Origin: an uncultured Muribaculaceae bacterium
GTDB taxonomy: Bacteria > Bacteroidota > Bacteroidia > Bacteroidales > Muribaculaceae
Direction: 5' to 3'
DNA: 15,289 nucleotides
Assembly (NCBI GenBank): GCA_910587545.1
Contig: CAJUMI010000060.1
Coordinates: forward strand, 1-15,289
Shown here: positions 7,403-15,107 of the stretch, piece after piece
Numbering within the stretch: the first letter of the stretch is position 1
How the letters are laid out: each line of letters opens with the position of its first letter
Program-made: the position numbers and the translations under genes
Notes under the pieces: model-generated
Database searches by the model: none
Seen by the model: only the letters and a program-made list of their open reading frames with translations
Told to the model about the DNA's origin: nothing

Positions 7403-7846
7403 ATGAATATCACACTCAAAACAACTGAAATCATCGAGGACATCTATGCCGACTCTGCTCTGCAGGCTGTCCTCAGGCGGCGCGGCTCCGACAGCCTGCC
7501 CGCACTGCTCACCGACGACCACCGCGAAGCGCTGCTGCGCGCGGTGGTCACGGCGACAGCCATGACCGCCGGCGAACTGGCGGGCCGACTGCAGTCGTTC
7601 GCCGTATCGGCCGACGAGAGCGAAATCACCTTCGGCATCGCCGACACGGGCGCCGCAAAGCCCGAGGCCCTGACGATCCACCTCGAGACGGCCGTGAAAT
7701 TTGCGACGATGTATCTCGTCGCCATCAACGCCGGCGACAGCCTCGCCGCCGAAAACTATCTCCGCTGCATGATCTCATCCGCCTCAGCCGTCACCGCCGC
7801 CCTCGACCGCCCCACCTGCCTGACCCTCAGACCCAGCTATCTGTGA
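7403..7846 (+). CDS. Unknown small helical protein, last gene of the capsid cassette
   Basis: No named family is recognised. The 147-residue protein starts MNITLKTTEIIEDIYADSAL and is predicted by eye to be largely helical (HREALLRAVVTATAMTAGELAGRLQSF at about 46-72, AVKFATMYLVAINAGDSLAAENYLRCMISSASAVTAAL at about 97-134), with a short beta-like part (EITFGIADTG). It has no signal peptide or membrane segment. It lies 38 nt after the basic protein on the same strand, with no promoter obvious between them. A head-completion or adaptor role would fit the helical content and context but is a guess. The next gene, GatB/YqeY, has its own promoter, so the cassette ends here. Confidence 0.58.
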   Translation: MNITLKTTEIIEDIYADSALQAVLRRRGSDSLPALLTDDHREALLRAVVTATAMTAGELAGRLQSFAVSADESEITFGIADTGAAKPEALTIHLETAVKFATMYLVAINAGDSLAAENYLRCMISSASAVTAALDRPTCLTLRPSYL

Positions 7847-7978
7847 GAGACCCTTAAGCACCGTGCCATGCCGGTCAGGCTTGTCTGACACGTCAGCCGG
7901 ATCAGTAGAGTCGTCGCGCGCTTCCCGTCTCCCTCACTCCTTTTTTCTTCTGTTGAAAATATGTCTGCCGAAAGTGGG

Positions 7979-8010
7979 TTTGGTCGTTTCGGTGAAGTTT
8001 TGTAAATTTG
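7979..8010 (+). promoter_or_regulatory. Strong Bacteroidetes promoter for yqeY-like gene and serS
   Basis: TTTG at 7979-7982 and TAAATTTG at 8003-8010 are separated by exactly 20 nt, an excellent match to TTTG-N19-21-TAnnTTTG. The predicted start of transcription is about 20 nt before the ATG at 8036. The rest of the 7847-8035 gap holds no gene and no clear terminator for the cassette. Confidence 0.75.
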
Positions 8011-8035
8011 CATGTTATTGTAAAACGAATAGAAT

Positions 8036-8488
8036 ATGGATCTGTTTGAAACTATCAACGCCGCCATAAAGAGCGCGATGCTCGCCCGCGAGACTGTGCG
8101 TCTGCAGGCTCTGCGCGGCATCAAGAAAGAATTTTTAGAGGCAAAGACCGCTCCGGGCAGCGACGGCAATCTCAGCGACGAGACCGCGACTAAGATCCTC
8201 GTGAAGATGGCCAAGCAGCGCCGCGAAAGCGCCAGGATATATCAGGAACAAAACCGTCCGGAGCTCGCCGAGACCGAGCTTGCCGAAGTGGCCGTGATCG
8301 AGGAGTATCTGCCCAAGGCTCTCACCGAAGAGGAGCTGACCGCCGAGCTCGAGAAGATCATCGCGCAGGTCGGCGCCGCAGGTCCGCAGGACATGGGCCG
8401 GGTGATGGGCACCGCCACCAAGGCGCTGGCAGGTCGCGCCGACGGACGCGCCATCTCGGCCAAGGTCAAGGAACTACTTCAGAAATAA
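8036..8488 (+). CDS. GatB/YqeY domain-containing protein
   Basis: The 150-residue protein has the normal length and pattern of the YqeY family: MDLFETINAAIKSAMLARE at the start, LRGIKKEFLEAK, a central LVKMAKQRRESARIYQEQNRPELAETELAEVAVIEEYLPKAL block, and a C-terminal GPQDMGRVMGTATKALAGRADG-type region ending in KELLQK. YqeY is related to the C-terminal tail domain of GatB, the tRNA-dependent amidotransferase subunit that contacts tRNA; the free-standing protein has no firmly established function. It is followed after 19 nt by seryl-tRNA synthetase, so the two are probably cotranscribed from the promoter at 7979-8010. The tRNA neighbour fits a translation-related role, which remains inference. 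Confidence 0.92.
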   Translation: MDLFETINAAIKSAMLARETVRLQALRGIKKEFLEAKTAPGSDGNLSDETATKILVKMAKQRRESARIYQEQNRPELAETELAEVAVIEEYLPKALTEEELTAELEKIIAQVGAAGPQDMGRVMGTATKALAGRADGRAISAKVKELLQK

Positions 8489-8507
8489 CAACTAAGGCTC
8501 TAATATA

Positions 8508-9779
8508 ATGCTTACCCTACAGCAAATCAAAGAAAACCCCGAGCAGATCGTAGCGCGCCTGTCAGTCAAAGGTTTTGACGGCAAGGACGCCATCGCCCGC
8601 ATCCTCGCTCTCGACGAGACCCGCCGTCAGCTCCAGCTCAAGAACGACAACGCCGCCGCCGAGCTCAAGAAGCTCGCCGCCTCGATCGGCTCGCTGATGA
8701 AATCAGGCCAGAAAGAAGAGGCCGACAAGGCCAAAGAAACCGTGGCTGCCCTCAAGGAAAGCCAGAAGGCAGTCGCCGACAAACTTGCCGAGGCCGAGCA
8801 GGAGATCACAGAAATACTGCTGACCGTGCCCAACGTGCCCTGCGCGATGGTGCCCGAAGGCCGCACTGCCGAAGACAACGTCGTCGAAAAGACCGGCGGC
8901 CCGATGCCCGACCTGCCCGACGACGCCCTGCCCCACTGGGAGCTCGCCAAGAAATACAAACTCATCGACTTTGATCTCGGCGTGAAGATCACCGGCGCCG
9001 GATTTCCGGTCTACACCGGCCAGGGTGCCAAGCTGCAGCGCGCGCTGATCCAGCTTTTCCTTGACGAAGCGTCGAAGTCAGGCTATCTCGAGGTGCAGCC
9101 GCCCTACGTCGTCAATGAGGCATCGGGCTACGGCACAGGCCAGCTCCCCGACAAGGAAGGCCAGATGTATCATTGCAATCTCGACAACCTTTACCTGATC
9201 CCGACGGCCGAAGTGCCTGTGACCAACCTCTACCGCGATGTGATCCTCACTGACGAACAACTCCCGGTGAAGAACTGCGCCTACTCGGCCTGCTTCCGCC
9301 GCGAGGCCGGCAGCTACGGCAAGGACGTGCGCGGCCTCAACCGTCTGCACCAGTTCGACAAGGTCGAGATCGTGCGGATCGAGAAGCCCGAGAACTCCTA
9401 TGCGGCTCTCGAGGAGATGAAAGACCATGTGCAGGGTCTTCTGGAAAAACTTGGTCTGCCCTGGCACATACTGCGCCTGTGCGGCGGCGACATGAGCTTC
9501 ACATCTGCCATAACATTCGACTTCGAAGTGTGGTCAGGCGCCCAGAAACGCTGGCTCGAGGTATCGTCGGTGTCAAACTTCGAGACCTATCAGGCCAACC
9601 GTCTGAAATGCCGCTACCGCGCAGAGGACAAAAAGACACGCCTGTGTCACACCCTCAACGGCTCGGCTCTCGCCCTGCCGCGCATCGTGGCCGCGCTGCT
9701 CGAGAACAACCAGACCACCGACGGCATCGTCGTCCCCGAGTGTCTGCGCAAGTACACCGGATTCGACATGATACGATAG
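8508..9779 (+). CDS. serS: Serine--tRNA ligase
   Basis: Charges tRNA-Ser with serine, using ATP, in the cytoplasm; bacterial SerRS can also supply Ser-tRNA-Sec. The 423-residue length is normal. The N-terminal tRNA-binding coiled-coil arm spans roughly residues 30-105 and is Lys/Glu/Ala-rich. Class II motif 2 is visible as CFRREAGSYGKDVRGLNRLHQF (about 260-281), with the TAEVPVTN serine-site loop before it, and motif 3 as NGSALALPRIVAALLENNQ (about 382-400). The C-terminus PECLRKYTGFDMI is typical. It is the last gene of a two-gene unit with the YqeY-like protein and is followed by a strong hairpin terminator. Confidence 0.97.
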   Translation: MLTLQQIKENPEQIVARLSVKGFDGKDAIARILALDETRRQLQLKNDNAAAELKKLAASIGSLMKSGQKEEADKAKETVAALKESQKAVADKLAEAEQEITEILLTVPNVPCAMVPEGRTAEDNVVEKTGGPMPDLPDDALPHWELAKKYKLIDFDLGVKITGAGFPVYTGQGAKLQRALIQLFLDEASKSGYLEVQPPYVVNEASGYGTGQLPDKEGQMYHCNLDNLYLIPTAEVPVTNLYRDVILTDEQLPVKNCAYSACFRREAGSYGKDVRGLNRLHQFDKVEIVRIEKPENSYAALEEMKDHVQGLLEKLGLPWHILRLCGGDMSFTSAITFDFEVWSGAQKRWLEVSSVSNFETYQANRLKCRYRAEDKKTRLCHTLNGSALALPRIVAALLENNQTTDGIVVPECLRKYTGFDMIR

Positions 9780-9804
9780 GCCGACTAACAACCCATACAA
9801 AGCG

Positions 9805-9838
9805 ACACGCACCCCTTCGGAAGGGGTGCGTGTTTTTT
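9805..9838 (+). terminator. Rho-independent terminator after serS
   Basis: A 13-bp GC-rich perfect stem (ACACGCACCCCTT paired with AAGGGGTGCGTGT, 9805-9817 with 9821-9833) has a 3-nt loop and runs into six T residues (9833-9838). It lies 25 nt after the serS stop. Confidence 0.9.
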
Positions 9839-9918
9839 ATATGTGCGATTTTTAATGAACTTTTTTACCGCCGGCGGTTTTTATATATCAAGCTATATTT
9901 ATCAAATACAACAAGTTT

Positions 9919-10446
9919 ATGAAAAAGATCTTACTACTGCCGGCTCTTGTGGCCGTCATCGCCCTCGGCTCATGCTCGGGAACGTCAAGCGAAAAACAGG
10001 GTTCTGGCCTCAGAGCCAAGATCGAGAACTGCACAAACACCGACAGCATCGCAGCCTATGTCAACGACGCCAAAGCATATGTCAGCAAACTTATCGACGA
10101 AGGCAAAATCGACGAGGCAAAAAAATATCTCGCCGAAATCGAACCTGTCGTCAAGAAGAAAGCTCCGCAGCTTGCCGGCGCGCTTGAAACAGTCAAAACC
10201 GTGATCGATAAAGTACCCGGCAAAACCGAATCAGCAGCCGACAAAGCCAAGGAGGTCGCTTCAGAGGCCGGCGACAGCATCGCATCTGCAGCCGGCAACG
10301 CCAAGGACGCTGTTGTCGACAAATATAATGATGTGAAAGACGCCGTCAGCGACAAGGCAACAGAAGTCAAGGACGCCGTTGTCGACAAGGCAACAGAAGT
10401 CAAGGACGCAGCCAAAGACAAAGTCGACGACCTGCTCAAGAAATGA
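9919..10446 (+). CDS. Lipoprotein with 11-residue amphipathic repeats
   Basis: The 175-residue product begins with a lipoprotein signal (MKKILLLPALVAVIALGSC, lipobox LGSC, Cys19), so it should be membrane-anchored. Residues 28-90 look like a small helical domain (IAAYVNDAKAYVSKLIDEGKIDEAKKYLAEIEP, resembling a TPR-like hairpin). From about 95 to the end it is Ala/Lys/Asp/Val-rich with 11-residue periodicity (DKATEVKDAVV repeated with variations, ending DLLKK), as in LEA or apolipoprotein-type amphipathic helices that lie on membranes or form long coiled coils. It stands alone between two terminators; TATATTTA at 9894-9901 is a weak -7 candidate. A stress or envelope role is inference; the exact function is unknown. 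Confidence 0.82.
   Translation: MKKILLLPALVAVIALGSCSGTSSEKQGSGLRAKIENCTNTDSIAAYVNDAKAYVSKLIDEGKIDEAKKYLAEIEPVVKKKAPQLAGALETVKTVIDKVPGKTESAADKAKEVASEAGDSIASAAGNAKDAVVDKYNDVKDAVSDKATEVKDAVVDKATEVKDAAKDKVDDLLKK
10351..10409 (+). repeat. 33-nt-period tandem repeat in lipoprotein gene
   Basis: A 26-nt stretch beginning GACAAGGCAACAGAAGTCAA occurs identically at 10351-10376 and 10384-10409, a period of 33 nt that equals 11 codons. A diverged copy precedes it. The identity at DNA level suggests a recent in-frame duplication that could change in copy number. Confidence 0.8.
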
Positions 10447-10546
10447 CACACGCCATACAGGAGTCCGCGTGATAATAACACGACACGGTCCGAAAATTTC
10501 GGGCAACTCCCAATTTATTTTTAAACAACCACCAGACAACACACCC

Positions 10547-10584
10547 AGCGGAGATCCGGCCAAAACCGGATCTCCGCTATTTTT
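10547..10584 (+). terminator. Rho-independent terminator after the repeat lipoprotein
   Basis: AGCGGAGATCCGG (10547-10559) pairs perfectly with CCGGATCTCCGCT (10566-10578) around a 6-nt loop, followed by A and five T residues. It lies about 100 nt after the lipoprotein stop in a 291-nt gene-free gap. The rest of that gap holds only the promoter region of the Na/Pi cotransporter. Confidence 0.88.
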
Positions 10585-10624
10585 AGGTCAATTTAACAAA
10601 AGTATTCATTTTGTAGGTGAGATA

Positions 10625-10687
10625 CTTGATTTGTATTACCTAAAGTTCATATCTTTGCAACGCAATAATTATATCGTTGCAACGCAA
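10625..10687 (+). promoter_or_regulatory. Promoter with duplicated -7 region before the Na/Pi cotransporter
   Basis: TATCTTTG (10650-10657) is an exact TAnnTTTG match; TTG at 10626-10628 is 21 nt upstream. The 16-nt stretch TATCTTTGCAACGCAA (10650-10665) recurs with one change as TATCGTTGCAACGCAA (10672-10687), a 22-nt period or about two helical turns. GCAACG (10657-10662) and CGTTGC (10675-10680) also form an inverted repeat. The copies could be tandem promoters or regulator sites. Confidence 0.65.
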
Positions 10688-10737
10688 AGTATATATCCGG
10701 GGCGCGCAGACGCGCGGTCACAATCAAAACTTGACTA

Positions 10738-12558
10738 ATGGACTATAGCTTACTGAATTTCCTAAGCCTTCTTGGCGCCGTGGGCCTGTTTCTCTACGGA
10801 ATGAAAGTGATGAGCGAAGGCTTGCAGAAAGCGGCGGGCGACCGTCTGCGCGGCATACTTTCGGCAATGACAAAAAACCGTTTTACGGGCACCCTGACAG
10901 GCTGCGCCATCACCGCGCTGATACAGAGTTCGTCGGCCTCGACGGTGATGGTAGTCAGTTTTGTGAACGCCGGCCTGATGACCCTGTCACAGTCAATGGC
11001 CGTGATCATGGGCGCCAACGTCGGCACGACATTCACGGCGTGGATCATCTCTCTCTTCGGCTTCAAGATGGACATCGCCGCAGTGACGCTGCCTCTGATC
11101 GGTCTGGCTGTAGTACTGCTGTTCACAAATAAAAGCAAGGCGAAATCGACGGGTGAGTTCCTGATCGGCTTCGCTTTTTTATTTATGGGTCTCAACATGA
11201 TCAGCGCCAATGTGCCCGACCTGCAGAGCAACCCCGAAATGTTTGCCGTGCTCAAGGACTATGCGTCGATGGGTCTGTGGTCGATACTGATATTCGCGCT
11301 TGTCGGCGTCGTGATCACTATGGTGATACAGTCGTCGGCCGCGACATTCGCCATCACGCTTATCATGTGCAGCAAGGGATGGATAACGTTTGACCTCGCC
11401 TGCGCGCTGGTGCTCGGCAGCAACATCGGCACAACGATCACTCCGATCCTGGCATCGCTCAGCGGCAACACGGCGGCCAAACGCACAGCTATGGGCCACC
11501 TGCTGTTCAACCTGCTGGGCACGATATGGTGTCTATGTATCTTCGTGCCGTTTGCCGACTTCAATGCGTGGCTCACCGAGGCCATCGGCCAGGGCGACCC
11601 CACGCAGCTCTACCGCTATGTGACCAATCTCGAGGCAACCAGTCCCGAGATCTACAACCATCTGTTTGACAACTCACTGCCCCAGGGTCACGAAGTGCTC
11701 TCAAACATCCTGAGGATGCAGATGAGTGTGTCGTTCGGCCTGTCGATCTTCCACACCACATTCAACCTTGTCAATCTCTCGATCATGATATGGCTAACCA
11801 ACCTGTATGTCAAGATTGTGGAGTACCTGGTGCCCGCCAAGCACGACGGCGACGAGGAATTCACACTCAAGTTTATCTCACGCGGTCTGCTCAACGCGTC
11901 GGAACTCAACATAGCCCAGGCCGAAAAGGAAATGGCACTCTACGCCGAACGCGTGGGCCGTATGATGGACATAGCGCAGAACCTTGTCCACACCAAAGAG
12001 CGCAGCGAGGAATTCACCAAGCTCTATTCGCGGCTTGAGAAATATGAGGACATCTCCGACCGCATGGAACTGGAGATCGCGCAATATCTCAACCGATGTG
12101 CCGAAGGCCGCCTGTCAAACGAAGGCAAACTCCACATCGCCGCGATGCTCAACATCATCAGTGAGATCGAAAGTATCGCCGACTGCTGTATGGGCGTAGG
12201 CAAGATACTGGAACGCAAGCAGCAGAGCAACGCGACTTTCAACGACGAGATCTACCACAATATCGACACGATGTACACCTATGTCAAGGAGGCCATGAAA
12301 CTGATGGTCGGCCAGCTTCAGGACATAGAGAACGTCGGCGAGCGCCGTCTGATCGACTCCTACAACAAGGAACGCGAGATCAACAACATGCGCAACGTAC
12401 TGCGAAGCAGCAACATCGAGAACATCAACAGCAAGCACTACGAATACCAGGCCGGCATCTACTACATGGACATCGTCGGCGACCTCGAGAAGACAGGCGA
12501 CTATATCATCAATGTCGTCGACACGATACGCGACCAGTTCCGCCACACCAAGGTATGA
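10738..12558 (+). CDS. Na/Pi cotransporter family protein with PhoU-like domain
   Basis: The 606-residue membrane protein belongs to the NptA/YjbB-type Na+/phosphate cotransporter II family. It has two inverted transport repeats with the characteristic motifs: IQSSSASTVMVVSFVNAG at residues 62-79 with GANVGTTFTAW at about 92-102, and QSSAATFAITLIM at 198-210 with GSNIGTTITPIL at about 229-240. Hydrophobic helices end near residue 365. The remaining 240 residues are soluble and helical, matching a PhoU-like domain (ISRGLLNASELNIAQAEKEM and following). It uses the sodium gradient to move phosphate across the inner membrane; direction depends on the member and is not shown here. A response regulator follows 107 nt later. 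The start is the first ATG of the membrane segment, with no clear ribosome binding site. Confidence 0.92.
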   Translation: MDYSLLNFLSLLGAVGLFLYGMKVMSEGLQKAAGDRLRGILSAMTKNRFTGTLTGCAITALIQSSSASTVMVVSFVNAGLMTLSQSMAVIMGANVGTTFTAWIISLFGFKMDIAAVTLPLIGLAVVLLFTNKSKAKSTGEFLIGFAFLFMGLNMISANVPDLQSNPEMFAVLKDYASMGLWSILIFALVGVVITMVIQSSAATFAITLIMCSKGWITFDLACALVLGSNIGTTITPILASLSGNTAAKRTAMGHLLFNLLGTIWCLCIFVPFADFNAWLTEAIGQGDPTQLYRYVTNLEATSPEIYNHLFDNSLPQGHEVLSNILRMQMSVSFGLSIFHTTFNLVNLSIMIWLTNLYVKIVEYLVPAKHDGDEEFTLKFISRGLLNASELNIAQAEKEMALYAERVGRMMDIAQNLVHTKERSEEFTKLYSRLEKYEDISDRMELEIAQYLNRCAEGRLSNEGKLHIAAMLNIISEIESIADCCMGVGKILERKQQSNATFNDEIYHNIDTMYTYVKEAMKLMVGQLQDIENVGERRLIDSYNKEREINNMRNVLRSSNIENINSKHYEYQAGIYYMDIVGDLEKTGDYIINVVDTIRDQFRHTKV

Positions 12559-12636
12559 GGCCGGCTCCGGCAATAAATTTCAGAAACAAACCTAACACAA
12601 ATCGGTTACTTTATCAGACCCGAGCATCTTTTTACC

Positions 12637-12644
12637 TACTTTTG
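12637..12644 (+). promoter_or_regulatory. -7 element for the response regulator gene
   Basis: TACTTTTG is an exact TAnnTTTG match, 21 nt before the ATG at 12666. The only upstream partner is TTTA at 12610-12613, spaced 23 nt, so the -33 half is weak. It suggests that the regulator can be expressed separately from the transporter. Confidence 0.5.
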
Positions 12645-12665
12645 CATCAGCAATAAGCTAGAAAG

Positions 12666-13364
12666 ATGCCTGCAACCACACTCGGAAAAATAATAGTAGT
12701 CGACGATGACGAGAACATCTCCTCGCTCCTGAGCGTAAATCTCGGAAGCGAGGGTTATGATGTCGCCGTGTACGACAACGCCGAGGAAGTCATCGGCTCC
12801 GACCTGAGCGGAGTCAGGCTGATCGTGGCCGACGCCATGGACTGCGGCTTCACGGGCATCAGCCTCCTTAATGAACTCAAGAGCAACCCGCTCACCGTGC
12901 ATATCGGGTTCATCATCTGTTCGATGCACGACAGCGAGCGTCTGATCATCGAGGCTCTCGACGCAGGAGCCGACGACTACATAGTCAAGCCTTTTTCGCT
13001 GCGCGAACTTGTGGCGCGAGCCAAAGCGGTGATCCGCCGTCACGCCCGCAGCAGCGCCGCCACGCAGGGCACTACGATCGAATTTCACACTCTCAGGCTC
13101 GATCTGATGACCAGGCGCGTGATCGACGGCGACAATGTACTGACCCTCACCAAGACCGAATATGCCATACTCGAGATGCTGCTGAAGCAGGTCAACAATT
13201 ATGTGTCGCGGGCCGAGATATACAAGAATGTGTGGAAAGACGATCTCGAGAAATCAAACGACCGCATCGTCGACACGAACATATCGCGTCTGCGCAAGAA
13301 GTTAGGCGACCTCGGCGGCCATCTGATCAATCGTTCGGGTCTGGGCTACATGATGAGGCTGTAA
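12666..13364 (+). CDS. OmpR/PhoB-family response regulator
   Basis: The 232-residue protein has a receiver domain (about 7-122) and a winged-helix DNA-binding domain (about 133-232). In the receiver, acidic residues D13-D15, the phospho-acceptor D56, S86 and K108 (in YIVKPF) are all in place, so it should be phosphorylatable. The output domain shows LTLTKTEYAILEMLLKQVN, VSRAEIYKNVW, RIVDTNISRLRKKLG and the closing RSGLGYMMRL, typical of PhoB-like regulators. No histidine kinase gene is adjacent. The upstream Na/Pi-PhoU gene hints at phosphate control, as in Pho regulons, but general Bacteroidetes regulators such as RprY have the same architecture, so no symbol is given. Confidence 0.92.
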   Translation: MPATTLGKIIVVDDDENISSLLSVNLGSEGYDVAVYDNAEEVIGSDLSGVRLIVADAMDCGFTGISLLNELKSNPLTVHIGFIICSMHDSERLIIEALDAGADDYIVKPFSLRELVARAKAVIRRHARSSAATQGTTIEFHTLRLDLMTRRVIDGDNVLTLTKTEYAILEMLLKQVNNYVSRAEIYKNVWKDDLEKSNDRIVDTNISRLRKKLGDLGGHLINRSGLGYMMRL

Positions 13365-13406
13365 TAACCGGAGACTATAATTGCGCTGAATGGCAAAATA
13401 TCGACC

Positions 13407-13437
13407 GTATGGGACACACGGGCCGTGCGTCCCATAC
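13407..13437. terminator. Hairpin between convergent regulator and nadB genes
   Basis: GTATGGGAC (13407-13415) pairs with GTCCCATAC (13429-13437), and the stem continues inward through CACG/CGTG after one mismatch to a 3-nt loop. It lies in the 165-nt gap between convergent genes, which holds nothing else recognisable. Neither strand has a strong U-tract after it, so bidirectional termination is probable but not certain. Confidence 0.6.
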
Positions 13438-13529
13438 AATCTCATGTAATTTTCACCTTATCCCAACCGCAGGGCGCGGCCGGCGCATCCCCACAGACAA
13501 TCTGCCGGGGGAGGAAGACCTGTTTCAAA

Positions 13530-15098
13530 TTACTTTACGGGGGGATAGTCGAGGGTATAGTGGAGACCGCGGGACTCTTTGCGCTCCTTGGCCTGGCGCA
13601 TGATGAGATAGCCGACGTTGATGATGTTGCGCAGCTCGCAGATCTCGCGCGAAGCCTTCGAGCATTTGAACAAGCGCTCGGTCTCCTCGTAGAGGATATC
13701 GAGACGGTTCCATGCACGGTCGAGGCGCAGATTGCTGCGGACGATGCCGACGTATGTTCCCATGATCTGGTTGACTTCCTTGATGCTCTGAGTGATGAGC
13801 ACCATCTCTTCGGGGTGGCGCGTGCCTTCGTCGTTCCATTGAGGCACATCGGTGCGGAACGACAGATGGCCGATCTCCTCGCGGGCGTGGCGGGCGGCGG
13901 CGTCGGCATAGACCACAGCCTCGATCAGCGAATTGGATGCCAGACGATTACCGCCGTGGAGTCCGGTGCACGAGCATTCGCCGAGCGCATAGAGGCGCTT
14001 GATCGACGACTCGCCGTTGGTGTCGACCTTTATGCCGCCGCAGAGATAGTGGGCGGCAGGGGCCACGGGTATATAATCCCTGGTTATGTCAATGCCGAGC
14101 GAGAGGCATTTGCGGTAGATGTTGGGGAAGTGACGTTTGGTCTCCCCGGGGTCTTTGTGAGTGACGTCGAGGTAGACGTGATCGTCGCCGTGGAGTTTCA
14201 TCTCGCTGTCGATGGCGCGGGCGACAATGTCGCGGGGCGCGAGCGACAGACGGGAATCATATTTGTGCATGAATTCCTCGCCGCGGAGATTGCGCAGCAC
14301 GGCACCATAGCCTCGCATGGCCTCGGTGATGAGGAACGACGGACGGTCGCCGGGATGATAGAGGGCGGTGGGATGAAACTGGATGAACTCCATGTCTTTG
14401 ACCGTGCCTTTGGCACGGTAGACCATCGCTATACCGTCGCCCGTAGCCACAAGCGGATTGGTTGTGGTCTGGTAGACGGCTCCGACTCCGCCGGTTGCCA
14501 TGACGGTCACTTTCGACAGGAATGTGTCGACCTTGCCGCTGTCGGGATTGAGGACATAGGCCCCATAGCAGGTGATGTCGGGGGTGCGTCGGGTGACGAT
14601 CTTGCCGAGATGGTGCTGGGTGATTATCTCTATAGCGAAACGGCCTTCGAAAATATCGATACTGGGATTTTCTCGCACGGCCTTGATGAGGCTCTCCTGA
14701 ATCTCGAAACCGGTGTTGTCGGCGTGGTGGAGAATGCGGAACTCGCTGTGACCACCCTCCCGGTGAAGGTCAAACGATCCGTCGGCATTCTTGTCGAAAT
14801 CGACGCCCCAGCCAATGAGCTCCCTGATCTGCCCGGGGGCGCCCTTGACGACCTTATCGACCGCCTCGGGGTCGCTCAGCCAGTCGCCCGCGACCATCGT
14901 ATCGTGGATATGTTTGTCGAAATCATCGACCTTCAGATTGGTCACTGAAGCGACTCCACCCTGGGCGAGGGCTGTATTGGCTTCATCAAGAGTTGTTTTG
15001 CAGATGAGCGCCACCTTTCCTGTGGCCGCCACTTTGAGCGCGAAACTCATTCCGGCTATACCGGAACCGATCACGAGGTAATCGTATTGATATGTCAT
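13530..15098 (-). CDS. nadB: L-aspartate oxidase
   Basis: Oxidises L-aspartate to iminoaspartate with FAD, the first step of de novo NAD synthesis; quinolinate synthase NadA takes the product. The 522-residue protein has the normal length. An N-terminal FAD-binding GSGIAG motif lies at residues 11-16 (YDYLVIGSGIAG), followed by the ALAQGGVA block at about 44-51. The substrate-site segment HREGGHSEFRILHHADNTG and the EFIQFHPTALYHPGDRPSFL region are both present, as is the C-terminal GECSCTGLHGGNRLASNSLIE flavin-binding motif. The C-terminal helical domain ends with LHYTLDYP. These motifs separate it from succinate dehydrogenase and fumarate reductase flavoproteins. nadA and nadC are not in the window. 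The start at 15098 has the FAD strand directly after it. Confidence 0.96.
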   Translation of the reverse strand: MTYQYDYLVIGSGIAGMSFALKVAATGKVALICKTTLDEANTALAQGGVASVTNLKVDDFDKHIHDTMVAGDWLSDPEAVDKVVKGAPGQIRELIGWGVDFDKNADGSFDLHREGGHSEFRILHHADNTGFEIQESLIKAVRENPSIDIFEGRFAIEIITQHHLGKIVTRRTPDITCYGAYVLNPDSGKVDTFLSKVTVMATGGVGAVYQTTTNPLVATGDGIAMVYRAKGTVKDMEFIQFHPTALYHPGDRPSFLITEAMRGYGAVLRNLRGEEFMHKYDSRLSLAPRDIVARAIDSEMKLHGDDHVYLDVTHKDPGETKRHFPNIYRKCLSLGIDITRDYIPVAPAAHYLCGGIKVDTNGESSIKRLYALGECSCTGLHGGNRLASNSLIEAVVYADAAARHAREEIGHLSFRTDVPQWNDEGTRHPEEMVLITQSIKEVNQIMGTYVGIVRSNLRLDRAWNRLDILYEETERLFKCSKASREICELRNIINVGYLIMRQAKERKESRGLHYTLDYPPVK

Positions 15099-15107
15099 GG
15101 CTTATTA

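Noticed and set aside
3246..7846. Complete prophage or phage satellite
   Set aside because: No integrase, terminase, tail, lysis or replication gene, and no flanking direct repeats or tRNA attachment site are visible within the window.
7847..8002. Terminator for the capsid cassette
   Set aside because: GTCAG and CTGAC near 7875-7890 make only a 5-bp stem and no U-tract follows, so the evidence is too weak for a feature.
13425..14948. A 507-codon open frame on + opposite nadB
   Set aside because: It is antisense to a clear full-length nadB. Its protein is a run of low-complexity Val/Asp/Ala/Gly residues expected from the complement of GC-rich codons, and no family pattern is visible.
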